A stretch of 30,460 nt of DNA, taken from contig CAVNZM010000046.1 of assembly GCA_963693365.1 (NCBI GenBank), positions 1 to 30,460 on the forward strand. Reading direction: 5' to 3'. The position numbers and the translations under genes were made by a program. The notes beneath the pieces were generated by a model. The model worked only from the letters and a program-made list of their open reading frames with translations. It was not told where the DNA came from and did not search any database. This stretch comes from Amoebidium appalachense (lineage: Eukaryota; Ichthyosporea). The number at the start of each line of letters is the position of its first letter. Positions within the stretch are counted from its first letter, which is position 1. Below, in pieces: positions 6,472 through 14,392 of the stretch.

Positions 6472-9099
6472 CTACTTGACGAGTCGCAACAGCACCGTGT
6501 ACCGACCGACCACGAGGTTGTCTTCCAAATCACGCACCTCGACTGACACGGACGTGGCCGCGGTGCGGTGCATGAGCCACATCTGCCCGTGCGAGCTCAG
6601 GAGGTCCGCGCGCACCGTGTGGCCGTCACGCACCAGCACGTACGTCAGGCCCGGGCGGGAGCGGCCGGCGTAGTCGTTGGGGTCGGTGGGCATGGTTTCG
6701 GCAGTGGATGGGTCCGACTGGAGGGCGGGCCGGCACCAACTGACGCCCCTGCCGAAGACGTCATCGATCTTGACATAGAAAAGCATGGTCGCAGGGGCTG
6801 GCCGGGGACACGGAACCATTAAGGCGCTGCCGTCCGTGTAGTAATACCTTCTGGGCGGACGAAACTGCAAGATGCCCACCCTGTCCAGGGCGCTGTTTTC
6901 GAAGTAGCTCCGCCTAATGCTCGCCCAATCCATTTTAGCCGTAACCATCTTCGGGGGTAAAGGGGTATCAAAGTCGACGTCATTGAATGATTCATAGATA
7001 CGACATGATAGAACTTTTTTTGTGGGCTCTGATATCCCAAGGGCACGGCAGAGGGGGCCGGTGAATTCTACACGGATTGGTGTTCTGAAATACTCCGGTG
7101 ACATATAACACAGGTGGCGAAGACGCAACGAATCGTCAGTCCAGAGCAGGGCATTTTCCCAGTTAGGGCGGACGAATATAGTGTAGGTATTCAACTTATC
7201 GTCGTCACCTAAGGGTTGATGACCGATTCTCATGTATACCGCCCTTAAATCTTCCACCACTGCGTCCATAGGATTAGGCGTGTTAGGCACTGGGTTTTCC
7301 TCTGTGAGAATGTACATCAGCGCAAAATATTCTGGCCCGTAGTTGTCCATCCAAGGCTTCATAATGGGGACTGGGCCGTAGGGGTATTCCGCCATTTCGC
7401 TTTGTAACCTTGCATCATAGACTATTGGTTCTGGGTAACTGATCTTTTTTTCTCGGCACACATGTGCAAGTTCCAATGGGGATTTCACTTCTAAATAGAA
7501 AGGCATTAGATAGTCGTGTTTGACCTCGGATGGTTCTATCCTGTTATCGACATGTGGATTATATGGTGATAAACTGACTTCGAATGTGTGGACTGTGTAT
7601 TTTGACACATCAACAGTAACAAGCGATCCAAACTCATTTGAAGTGTAGTAGTATTGGTCTGTACCATGCTGAACCCTGTATATAGTTTGTCGTTCGGAAA
7701 CTTCATTCCCGCCACGAAATTTCCAATTGAACCGATATAGTATACTCTCCAAAAGCACGTGTTCAATTGTATAGTTTATGTCAGAGATCCGATCTGTTTC
7801 GCCGTACAGAGGTTGCGCAAAAAGAAGCCCCCTGTGTATTCTGGCAACGACTGTCCTGCTGGCCAACATGCGGTCATCGATGACGACTATTGAATTAGCC
7901 TCTCGTGGCTTTAGTGAAGAATACGGGTCATGCCCACCAGCTTGGAACCACTCAAGCAGCTCAATAGGCATTGATTCCAGAGGGCGGCTTGAGGGGAAGG
8001 TTGTGGTCGCGTGAACTCTAAGTCTCGTGTAACTCGCACAGTCTTTGGTGTCTTGGAAGTCTTCTGGTGTATAAAAACAGGCCCTATCGCTTAGTGTACC
8101 AGCCGGCAGATCCGGTTTAATATGTGCGCCTGACCCGAAGCCAGCCATTCCCATATTGCCGAACCAGCCTTCATGTATGATTAAAGGTCCATCTGGTGTT
8201 TGCCTCGGTGGTTGAATAAATTCTATCTTTTTCTTGTATGTATCAAGAGTCTTCAAAACAGGCCAACTCTGCATGGGCACAAGACTGATTGGATATCTGT
8301 TCCATTGTATAATGCGTGGAACAGCCGTCCCATTGATATGAAGATCTTGATACGTAGAGTCTGTAGGGTCAAGCTCGGTTGGGCTCAGGTTATGATTGAG
8401 AAACCCAATGGTTGATGTTCGGTCGTAAATTGGTGGTCTTAAACCAAAACTCTCCAGAATATGATTAGATGACAGATACGTCGCCTGAATCCCAAAATTG
8501 AAACGTTTGATCATCGTGTCAATGAGATATGCAGCCGTGTAACGACCTTCGGGGATATTCACGCTGACAGTAATATCACGAAAAGGTGGATCGGGATTGG
8601 TAAGAAGTGTGGGTGCATCTCGCACCACACAACTGACAGTGTTGTTCTTCGCCGTCACAACAAAACCCTCCTCCGTGCTCCCGTGCACGGTCACTGACTC
8701 TACTTGCACCCCCCGAACGCCGTGCACGCGCTGTGCAAGCTGTGTGGTCACCTTGGAATCGGGTGCGGCCATTGAATTGCTCAGGAGCACATACTCGTCC
8801 TCCACTCTACCGCCCGCATCTCGGCTGTATCCACCCATCCCCGCCTGCACGTTACCCCCGTCTGCCCCATGCTCACGGCTGCCCGACGTGGAACCCTCCC
8901 TCACGGTCCGCGTCTGCGCCTGCCGAACTGCACCCCCCACGCCCTGCTTGTTCTGCTGTCTCTGCGCATTTCCCTGCTCTCCCCCTTCCACAAAGGCCTT
9001 CATCTCGGCGTAGATCTTGGCCCGGGACCCGGAGTACGGGGGCATGCCGGGCGTGCGCGACGCACGCCGCCCGTCGCTGTCTGAACCCCGCGTGGCCAT
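6472..9099 (-). CDS. Putative virion structural protein, 875 aa
   Basis: It is the largest gene in the window. Residues 1-100 are disordered and Gly/Gln/Arg-rich. From about 175 the motif VSVNIPEGRYTAAYLIDTMI appears, a 'rigid strand, G-x-Y-T, helix' module common in structural and fibre-like proteins of eukaryotic DNA viruses. The rest is beta-rich and Tyr/Pro-rich, ending in ...VEVRDLEDNLVVGRYTVLLRLVK, which resembles the ending of the 452-aa plus gene at 24895. No transmembrane segment is seen. The middle, roughly 6850-8640, is markedly AT-richer than both ends and neighbouring genes, so the gene looks mosaic. It could be a major or minor capsid-associated protein or a host-binding fibre, but I cannot confirm a double-jelly-roll fold by eye. 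Confidence 0.75.
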   Translation of the reverse strand: MATRGSDSDGRRASRTPGMPPYSGSRAKIYAEMKAFVEGGEQGNAQRQQNKQGVGGAVRQAQTRTVREGSTSGSREHGADGGNVQAGMGGYSRDAGGRVEDEYVLLSNSMAAPDSKVTTQLAQRVHGVRGVQVESVTVHGSTEEGFVVTAKNNTVSCVVRDAPTLLTNPDPPFRDITVSVNIPEGRYTAAYLIDTMIKRFNFGIQATYLSSNHILESFGLRPPIYDRTSTIGFLNHNLSPTELDPTDSTYQDLHINGTAVPRIIQWNRYPISLVPMQSWPVLKTLDTYKKKIEFIQPPRQTPDGPLIIHEGWFGNMGMAGFGSGAHIKPDLPAGTLSDRACFYTPEDFQDTKDCASYTRLRVHATTTFPSSRPLESMPIELLEWFQAGGHDPYSSLKPREANSIVVIDDRMLASRTVVARIHRGLLFAQPLYGETDRISDINYTIEHVLLESILYRFNWKFRGGNEVSERQTIYRVQHGTDQYYYTSNEFGSLVTVDVSKYTVHTFEVSLSPYNPHVDNRIEPSEVKHDYLMPFYLEVKSPLELAHVCREKKISYPEPIVYDARLQSEMAEYPYGPVPIMKPWMDNYGPEYFALMYILTEENPVPNTPNPMDAVVEDLRAVYMRIGHQPLGDDDKLNTYTIFVRPNWENALLWTDDSLRLRHLCYMSPEYFRTPIRVEFTGPLCRALGISEPTKKVLSCRIYESFNDVDFDTPLPPKMVTAKMDWASIRRSYFENSALDRVGILQFRPPRRYYYTDGSALMVPCPRPAPATMLFYVKIDDVFGRGVSWCRPALQSDPSTAETMPTDPNDYAGRSRPGLTYVLVRDGHTVRADLLSSHGQMWLMHRTAATSVSVEVRDLEDNLVVGRYTVLLRLVK

Positions 9100-9115
9100 T
9101 AGTGAGTCTCACCAT

Positions 9116-9121
9116 TTTATT
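9116..9121 (-). terminator. AATAAA polyadenylation signal after the 480-aa gene
   Basis: It starts 4 nt after the stop codon at 9125-9127 on the minus strand and lies in the 25-nt gap before the ATG of the 875-aa gene. Confidence 0.5.
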
Positions 9122-9124
9122 GGA

Positions 9125-10567
9125 TCAACCAGCTCCCAGCAGCAGCAGCACGAGCGCCACCGCGATCACCAGGCCCCAGTACGCCGCGGCGTTCGCGTGC
9201 GCCCAGGCGCTTGCCGACCCCAGTGGTGTTGGGGCAGGCTGTGTCGGCACAGGCGGCGCAGGCGGGTTCTGCGAGTCCTTTCCAGCCTCCCCAGGCACAC
9301 CGGGTACGGCCGGAGCCCCGGGCTCTGAGGGCTTGTTGTCGGGGTTGGTGTTGGTGGTGGTGGCACCCGACTCCTCCTTGCCGATCTGCATGAGGCACTG
9401 CTGTACCTGCGTGGCCTGGATCTTGGCGTCAGTGTTCTCCGTGACCTCCATGGCCTGGTTGCAGATCTGCACGTTGAGCGCCGTGCACTCCTCGTTCTCC
9501 ATGTCGCGCGTCTTGTAGCCCTGCACCTTGCACACGGCGTGGTGGCACTGCACGCTCCAGCCGAACTTCTTCTTGAGTGTGGCGTGGTCCATTCCCGCCG
9601 GCAGCGGCGCAAAGCACCCGCACGTGGGATCATTGACCCCGGCCTCGGTCTTGCAAAAGAACTCGGCATATGCATTCACAGCGCTGTCCTGTGTTGCCGG
9701 GAAAAGGTAGTTCTTGTCCATGCGAGCCTGGTCGTGCAGCGGAACCACCGAATCGTCCCGCCCGCGCGAAAACTCGAGGAGGTCGCGCAGCCGCAGCGGC
9801 CTAGCGGTGTCCCAGTTCTGCTCTCGCTTGTAGTCAAACTTGTACAGCAGGTAGCGGTCGTGCATGCGCAGGAGGCTCACGGGCCGCATGGTGTGGTCGT
9901 TTCCCTTGGCCAGCTCGCCGCGGTACTGGACTCGCAGCTTGGACTGCTGCAGGGACACAAGGTGGCGGTGCGGGGCGCGCAGCCAGTAGTCCGGGTTCCA
10001 GTACTTCTGGTAGTCGTCCCACTTCCAGTCCTGGTTCTTCCTGGAGGCCGAAGGGGCGCACATCTTGTCGCCGGGGTTGTACGTGGGGAAGGCCGGTTGG
10101 TCGCTGAGCGCCACGTAGTCGGCCGGGCACGTGAGCACCTTGAGCCGGGTGGCGTTCTGGCGGGTGCTGGCCGGGCACCCAACGGCCTGTGCGTCCTCCT
10201 GGATGTCTGCCAGGCTGGGGGTGTAGCAGAATCGCGGGTCGTCGTAGATCAGACACACCAGGTCCGAGTCGACGGGGTTGTACTCGGGGTCGCCGTGGTT
10301 TCGCCTGCAGCCGGCGGGGTCCTCTGCGGTCGCACACGAGGCCCACGACACAAAAGAGACGGCCTTGTATTTCGGGAACGCAGGGTGTGGCAGGGGGAAC
10401 TGGAGCTTGAGCGAGGGCATGCGCCCACCGTGGTGCGCCCACTCGTTGCCGAACTGCCAGTCCCACAGTTGCTTTCGGTACTCGTCCCAGCGCACGAACT
10501 TCCACGGGTAGTCCGGGTTCTCCTTGAGACGCTCGATGTCGTCCTTTCCCCAGGTGATGTTGGCCAT
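9125..10567 (-). CDS. Cys-rich virion membrane protein resembling entry/fusion-complex family, 480 aa
   Basis: A large Cys-rich domain is followed by a Pro/Thr linker (about 395-455) and one C-terminal transmembrane segment (YWGLVIAVALVLLLLGAG, 463-480) with no cytoplasmic tail. Cysteines at 305, 316, 318, 341, 346, 361, 369 and 391 follow the spacing C...DPxCGC...C....C, with NVQICNQ and VQQC. This recalls the poxvirus A16/G9/J5 and L1/F9-type entry-fusion proteins that nucleocytoviruses share. There is no N-terminal signal peptide, as in that family, but the second residue is Ala, so N-myristoylation is not expected. It would sit in the virion membrane. The family assignment is by pattern only. 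Its ATG overlaps the aquaporin stop by one base. Confidence 0.6.
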   Translation of the reverse strand: MANITWGKDDIERLKENPDYPWKFVRWDEYRKQLWDWQFGNEWAHHGGRMPSLKLQFPLPHPAFPKYKAVSFVSWASCATAEDPAGCRRNHGDPEYNPVDSDLVCLIYDDPRFCYTPSLADIQEDAQAVGCPASTRQNATRLKVLTCPADYVALSDQPAFPTYNPGDKMCAPSASRKNQDWKWDDYQKYWNPDYWLRAPHRHLVSLQQSKLRVQYRGELAKGNDHTMRPVSLLRMHDRYLLYKFDYKREQNWDTARPLRLRDLLEFSRGRDDSVVPLHDQARMDKNYLFPATQDSAVNAYAEFFCKTEAGVNDPTCGCFAPLPAGMDHATLKKKFGWSVQCHHAVCKVQGYKTRDMENEECTALNVQICNQAMEVTENTDAKIQATQVQQCLMQIGKEESGATTTNTNPDNKPSEPGAPAVPGVPGEAGKDSQNPPAPPVPTQPAPTPLGSASAWAHANAAAYWGLVIAVALVLLLLGAG

Positions 10568-11319
10568 CAGTTACCATCCTCCCCATTAATTTGTGCACGC
10601 CGGGCCTGCAGCCAAAGCAGCGCGCGGGCGGCCAGGGCACCAGCCACGCCGCCCAGCAGGGGCCCCAGGAAGAAGATCCACAGGTGCTTGAGGTCGTGGC
10701 TGTCGCCAAACGTGGCCGCCGCAAGGCTTCTTGCGGGGTTGATGGAGCAGCCGGTGACAGTGACCAACAGCATGTGCATGAGAAACACCACAGACCCGAT
10801 GGCGAGAGGGGAAATGACGGGCGCGACGTCCTCAAGCTTGGGATGCTTGCATGCCAGCGACACCGTAAACACCAAGAACGCCGTGGCGAGCAACTCCATG
10901 GCCAGGGCCTCGGCCTGGGTGGTCCCGCCGACAAGCCCGTTTGTTCCGAACGAGCCGTGGAGGGCGGGAGGCATGCCGGCCCGCAGCAACGCCGTGCCCA
11001 CGATACCTCCGGTAAACTGGGCGGTGAAGTAGAGCGGGAGAAGCACGGGGTCCAGCCAACCGGCGGCAACCATGCCCAGAGTCACCGCCGGGTTGACGTG
11101 GGCACCCGACACGGGGCCCAGCACGGCCACCAGCCCCCCAACAACACCCCCGAACCCGGCGGCCACAGCAAGGACGTCAGCGGCCGATGATGCACCGTGT
11201 GAGGTTTCACCCGTGGCCATGGCGATGCCGATGGCGGTGAAGGTGAGCAGGGCGGTGCCGCAGAACTCGGCGATGAAGGTGGGTGCGTTGTGCAGGAGGA
11301 AGGACTTCACGCTCTGCAT
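10567..11319 (-). CDS. Aquaporin (MIP family water channel), 250 aa
   Basis: It has six hydrophobic helices and both half-helix motifs, SGAHVNPAV (N76-P77-A78) and TGCSINPARS (N194-P195-A196). The selectivity-filter positions read Phe56, His182, Cys191 and Arg197, the aromatic/arginine set of orthodox water-specific aquaporins. Glycerol channels carry Gly/Ala/Arg-type sets instead. It should form a tetrameric water pore in a host or virion membrane. ATG 11319 is used because an upstream extension needs GTG. The stop overlaps the next ATG as TGATG, so the downstream membrane-protein gene may depend on re-initiation or its own promoter inside this gene. Viral aquaglyceroporins are known from chloroviruses; this one appears tuned to water. 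Confidence 0.92.
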   Translation of the reverse strand: MQSVKSFLLHNAPTFIAEFCGTALLTFTAIGIAMATGETSHGASSAADVLAVAAGFGGVVGGLVAVLGPVSGAHVNPAVTLGMVAAGWLDPVLLPLYFTAQFTGGIVGTALLRAGMPPALHGSFGTNGLVGGTTQAEALAMELLATAFLVFTVSLACKHPKLEDVAPVISPLAIGSVVFLMHMLLVTVTGCSINPARSLAAATFGDSHDLKHLWIFFLGPLLGGVAGALAARALLWLQARRAQINGEDGN

Positions 11320-11354
11320 GGTTGAGTGTGGCACACATTTTGTGGGGTGGTGGT

Positions 11355-12185
11355 TTATTTGGACTTTTTGAGGATCTCGCGGGGGCGCTCTACCAGCATG
11401 CCAAGGGAAGTGTGTGGGGGGACCAGGTGGATGATCTCGGTGGCGCTCTCCGTGGTGTTGTACGGCTCGCTTAGGAGCACCACGGAGTCGTACCCACGGG
11501 CCCGGGCCTCATTGATGAGGTCGAAGTCGTAGAAGTCGAAGTAGCCCGTTCCAACAATGGAGCTGTAGTGCGCGCCGCTGCGCATGAGCTCGACGAGTCT
11601 GTCCACCTCGGCCACGTAGTGCTTCTTGTTCTGCGTTTTGGAGAGCACCTGAGACACGAAGTACTGGTCGCCCGGATGGAAGGACTCTTTGGTCAGTCGG
11701 TTGTGGAAGTTCCAGTTTAGCTGCACCAGCGCGTCCAGCTTGGTTTTGGCCACCAGGGGGTTGGCCAGGTTCAGGTACAGGGCGGTGGTGTCTGGGGCGG
11801 CATAGTAAAAGGTATAGGTGGGGCCATTTGGTGCCTTGCGTACGTCACTGGCCCGTCCGAACCGCATGACCTCCACGTACCCCCTGCTAAACGACTCCAG
11901 TTTGGGAAACGGCCGCGTGGTGCACGTCGTCGAGGGCTCACGGTACAGCTTGTCCCGCCTACAGAATTTTGGCGGGTTTTTAAGAAGGAAGTAAGCGTTG
12001 CGCCTGCGCAGGTCGAATGGGCAGCTGTCGGTCTTGTGCACGGCCTTCATGTAGTGTGGGTTGCAGCGGCTGGCCTTGAGCTTGTCGTAGCTGAAGACGC
12101 GCTTGCGGGCGCTGCTGTTGAACAGGTGCTTGTACTCGGTGATGGGCCGTAGCGGCCTGCGCTCACGCGTGCTGGGTGCGTCCAT
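11355..12185 (-). CDS. ADP-ribosyltransferase-like protein, 276 aa
   Basis: The basic N-terminal 100 residues are unassigned. From about 107 to 263 the order of elements resembles the ADP-ribosyltransferase fold found in polyvalent viral and phage proteins. These are RFGRASDVRK, then TYTFYYAAPDTTALYLNLANPL (compare the family's 'vYLnixNPL'), and later EARARGYDSVVLLSE ('GYDgv') followed by ATEIIHLVPP, where a glutamate (E250) sits at the usual catalytic position. Activity is uncertain. It would modify host or viral proteins, or be a fold relic. ATG 12185 is used, since longer frames need GTG. AATAAA overlaps the TAA stop (11354-11359). Confidence 0.45.
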   Translation of the reverse strand: MDAPSTRERRPLRPITEYKHLFNSSARKRVFSYDKLKASRCNPHYMKAVHKTDSCPFDLRRRNAYFLLKNPPKFCRRDKLYREPSTTCTTRPFPKLESFSRGYVEVMRFGRASDVRKAPNGPTYTFYYAAPDTTALYLNLANPLVAKTKLDALVQLNWNFHNRLTKESFHPGDQYFVSQVLSKTQNKKHYVAEVDRLVELMRSGAHYSSIVGTGYFDFYDFDLINEARARGYDSVVLLSEPYNTTESATEIIHLVPPHTSLGMLVERPREILKKSK

Positions 12186-12192
12186 CGTGTTG

Positions 12193-12402
12193 TCAGTTGG
12201 CCTTCTTTTTTTGCTCGGGGGCCACCGCAGCCGCCTTGGCACTGCGCGACCGGAAAATCTCCTCGTACATCTTCTCCATGGACGGCCGCGGGGTCTGCTC
12301 GGTCACCTCCCTGCCGTTGAGCTGCAGGTACGTGATCAGTTGGGCAGTGGAAAGGTGGTCGGCCAGACCCACGTGTGGGGACGTGCGGGCGTGCTTGCGC
12401 AT
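12193..12402 (-). CDS. Small 69-aa protein with a possible SAP-like motif
   Basis: The ATG at 12402 opens a 69-aa frame ending 7 nt before the start of the ADP-ribosyltransferase-like gene. Residues about 17-50 (LSTAQLITYLQLNGREVT ... MYEEIF) fit the helix-turn-helix spacing of SAP DNA-binding motifs. The family's Gly-Lys turn is not clear, so the match is weak. A basic, Ala-rich tail (APEQKKKAN) follows. DNA or chromatin binding is inference. Confidence 0.45.
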   Translation of the reverse strand: MRKHARTSPHVGLADHLSTAQLITYLQLNGREVTEQTPRPSMEKMYEEIFRSRSAKAAAVAPEQKKKAN

Positions 12403-12432
12403 GTTCTACAGGAGGGGGAACAATTTACAACT

Positions 12433-12816
12433 TTACTCAAGCACCCGCCCGGGGTTCAGCAGCACCAGGGCCTCCTTGGGCCCGCCCTGGGCCTTGCTGC
12501 CCCGCACGTACCAGCCGTCCACGCCGAACGCCTGGCACAGCGTGCGTGCGCGGCGCTGCTGCACGGCCGTCAGCTTCGTGCGCTGCGAGAGCGCCAGCAG
12601 GAGCTGCTTCTCGGGGCTGGGCTGCCCGAGGTCGGGGAGGAGCAGCGTGATGTCGGTCTTGACGGTGTACTGGACGGCATGGACGCCCCTCTTCGCGAGG
12701 TGCGTGCCGTTGCTGAGGATGCGGGCGCCCTTACGGATAGCGAGGGTGACGTTGCCGTTGAAGTGGCGGGAGTTGCACATCTTGCGGTCGAGACACAACC
12801 CGTTCGGTGCGGGCAT
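12433..12816 (-). CDS. Hypothetical 127-aa protein
   Basis: Not recognised. It is a compact alpha/beta-looking protein with an N-terminal beta-rich half (HFNGNVTLAIRKGARILSNGTHLAKRGVHAV), a leucine-rich helix (EKQLLLALSQRTKL) and a C-terminal half with GVDGWYVRGS. It contains three cysteines and no transmembrane segment. ATG 12816 is the first ATG. It is the last gene of the minus block and diverges from the plus gene at 12947, with 130 nt between them. Confidence 0.65.
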   Translation of the reverse strand: MPAPNGLCLDRKMCNSRHFNGNVTLAIRKGARILSNGTHLAKRGVHAVQYTVKTDITLLLPDLGQPSPEKQLLLALSQRTKLTAVQQRRARTLCQAFGVDGWYVRGSKAQGGPKEALVLLNPGRVLE

Positions 12817-12902
12817 TTACGAGGGGCTTGCATTATGTGAGGTGCTTTCGGCTTGGCACGCTGCGGCTGTTGGTTTTTGCACTTCAAGGGCTTCCTGGCG
12901 AA

Positions 12903-12913
12903 GGTATAAAAGG
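12903..12913 (+). promoter_or_regulatory. TATA box (GGTATAAAAGG)
   Basis: It is a canonical TATAAAA with flanking GG on both sides, about 35 nt before the ATG at 12947. It is the clearest member of the GGTATA promoter class in the window. Confidence 0.7.
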
Positions 12914-12946
12914 CCAACACACTCCCACAGGAGCTCAGTCTGCAAC

Positions 12947-13210
12947 ATGGCACTCCCTCCACCTTCATCTACTCTGACCTCTACCCTGGGGCCCAAGGCT
13001 GCACTGCTCGGCGAGTTCGCCAAGTTCTGGGACCTGGACGGCGACATCGACGAGCTGGCCATCAACGAGGAGCTGAGCGGGGCCCGTGTGCAGGCGCTGT
13101 TGTTCAACTACAAGAACGACAGGGACGGAAGACTCGCCATTGCCGAACATTTCAAGAACCGCGATCATGACATTGAGGGACATGACTACCGTTTTGTTAC
13201 AAAGAGGTGA
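12947..13210 (+). CDS. Hypothetical 87-aa protein
   Basis: Not recognised. ATG 12947 follows the TATA box at 12903; the frame extends far upstream, but only through the antisense of minus genes. After a Ser/Thr/Pro-rich start (residues 1-15), the protein is acidic and helical (LLGEFAKFWDLDGDIDELAINEELSG), then mixed-charge (YKNDRDGRLAIAEHFKNRDHD). It is small and soluble, with no motif I can name. Confidence 0.6.
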   Translation: MALPPPSSTLTSTLGPKAALLGEFAKFWDLDGDIDELAINEELSGARVQALLFNYKNDRDGRLAIAEHFKNRDHDIEGHDYRFVTKR

Positions 13211-13436
13211 GACAGACAGACAGCCCCGAAACATGATTTTAATTTTTAATATTACATCAAAGACCCTCTATCCAATGGGAATTTGCGACCCCTGGGTCGC
13301 AAAAAAGGATGATTGGACAATAGCTCTGTGAACTTCCAAATATGGCAATTCTAAAATAATTGACAAGTGAACATTCTGACTTGCGGACTTCAACTGCAGG
13401 GCACAGGGGCGTGGTCGACCCGTGACGGAGATTTTC
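13211..13436. other. AT-rich intergenic region with hairpin and CCAAT boxes
   Basis: No gene is seen. It holds an AT-rich stretch, a CCAAT at 13273, a perfect 10-bp inverted repeat at 13282-13303 and an inverted CCAAT (GATTGG) near 13311. It presumably carries the end of the 87-aa gene and the promoter of the coiled-coil gene at 13437. A related element occurs in opposite orientation at about 14160-14240. Confidence 0.5.
13282..13303. repeat. Perfect inverted repeat, 10-bp arms, 2-bp loop
   Basis: The arms TTTGCGACCC and GGGTCGCAAA flank CT. Surrounding bases (GGGAATTT before, AAAAAGG after) recur, inverted, around the ACACCC/GGGTGT hairpin at 14191-14204 on the other side of the 232-aa gene. 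Confidence 0.75.
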
Positions 13437-14135
13437 ATGAACCCCAAGACCTTCAAGTTGCTCGTCATGACCGTCCAGACTGCCATCGGACACGAAGTGC
13501 GCTACTACTACTGGCGGGTCGAACAAGCCTTCAAGGTACTGCACCGCCAGAACCGTGCTCAGGTCGAGGCCGCTCTGGCCGAGGCAACCGCGCGTGCCCT
13601 TGAGCACGAGACCCACATCATGCAGCTGTCCAACAACCTGGAGAAGATGGAGCAGTGGTACACGCAGACGGCAGAGCTTCTGGACTCCGCCAACGAGCGC
13701 CTGGCAATGCACGAGTGCGACGATGACCACCCCCAGCGCATCGTGTCCCTTCCCCCTGGAACAATCCCTGTGGCTCGCTGCATGGAGACGGACTACGGGA
13801 GAGAGCTGGCCCGCAAGGTGTTCCATGACGCAGCCATAGTGCTGTGGCGCAACCACGAGGAGTTCGAGCACCGGTTTGACCCCAGCTACTGGAACACGTT
13901 CATCAAGTGGCACATGAATGTGGACGTCGATCAGGGCATGTACCGCTCGCACATCAACGTGTACACCGCCATGTGTAAGGCCGCAAACGTCCTGCACGGG
14001 GTGCCCAAGATTACCCACCTGACCTACACCCAGCTCTATGATGTGCTGCGCCGCCTGGTGCAGATGGGCTGCGACCTGGTGCAGAAGACCGAACTCGAGT
14101 TGGTGTTCGGTGACCAGATCTACATCCCTCTTTAG
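13437..14135 (+). CDS. Coiled-coil protein, 232 aa
   Basis: Not recognised. ATG 13437 is the first true ATG; an extension of five codons would need GTG. Residues about 25-90 form a long amphipathic helix (RAQVEAALAEATARALEHE, LSNNLEKMEQWYTQTAELL), likely a coiled coil. The C-terminal 120 residues form a globular helical part with EFEHRFDPSYWNTFIKW and TYTQLYDVLRRLV. The gene is bracketed by related hairpin/CCAAT elements in opposite orientation. A plus-strand AATAAA at 14249-14254 lies 114 nt after the stop. Confidence 0.7.
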   Translation: MNPKTFKLLVMTVQTAIGHEVRYYYWRVEQAFKVLHRQNRAQVEAALAEATARALEHETHIMQLSNNLEKMEQWYTQTAELLDSANERLAMHECDDDHPQRIVSLPPGTIPVARCMETDYGRELARKVFHDAAIVLWRNHEEFEHRFDPSYWNTFIKWHMNVDVDQGMYRSHINVYTAMCKAANVLHGVPKITHLTYTQLYDVLRRLVQMGCDLVQKTELELVFGDQIYIPL

Positions 14136-14190
14136 AGGGTTCGGGGGGGGGGTCGTGTTAATTTTTAGCCATTGGCTTGAACCATTTTTG

Positions 14191-14204
14191 ACACCCGTGG
14201 GTGT
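14191..14204. repeat. Inverted repeat ACACCC-GT-GGGTGT
   Basis: It has 6-bp arms and a 2-bp loop, embedded in CCATTTTTG...AAATTCC, which matches the inverse complement of the sequence around 13282-13303. CCAAT boxes lie on both sides (CCATTGG near 14170 and GATTGG near 14223). Confidence 0.65.
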
Positions 14205-14245
14205 AGAAATTCCGATGATTTGATTGGTCCGTATTGTCTCACTTC

Positions 14246-14374
14246 TCAAATAAAGTACCCGTTCAGTTCGTTCAGCAGGTTCAGCAGCATGGCCGCAAAC
14301 AGCACGAACGTGGCAATCAGTCGCGCGTACTTGAGCTTGTAGTCAAACGTCCATTGGTCGGGCAGGAGCTTCAT
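14246..14374 (-). CDS. 42-aa single-pass membrane microprotein
   Basis: The short frame runs from ATG 14374 to a TGA at 14246-14248. The N-terminus is charged (KLLPDQWTFDYKLKYAR). Residues about 19-35 (LIATFVLFAAMLLNLL) form one transmembrane helix, and the tail is NELNGYFI. It fills most of the gap between convergent neighbours and starts directly after the polyadenylation signal of the 368-aa gene, as do other genes here. Small single-span proteins like this are common in nucleocytovirus membranes. Its shortness limits confidence. Confidence 0.5.
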   Translation of the reverse strand: MKLLPDQWTFDYKLKYARLIATFVLFAAMLLNLLNELNGYFI

Positions 14375-14392
14375 GTTGCTTCAGCCCCCTAT

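Noticed and set aside
9539-11032. 497-aa plus-strand frame
   Set aside because: Antisense of the aquaporin and 480-aa membrane protein; composition is typical of GC-rich shadow frames.
9834-11069. 411-aa minus-strand frame
   Set aside because: Shifted shadow of the aquaporin and membrane-protein genes, Arg/Pro/Ser-rich.
12176-12946. Extension of the 87-aa plus gene to 344 aa
   Set aside because: It passes antisense through two minus genes and crosses the TATA box at 12903, which marks the real start at 12947.
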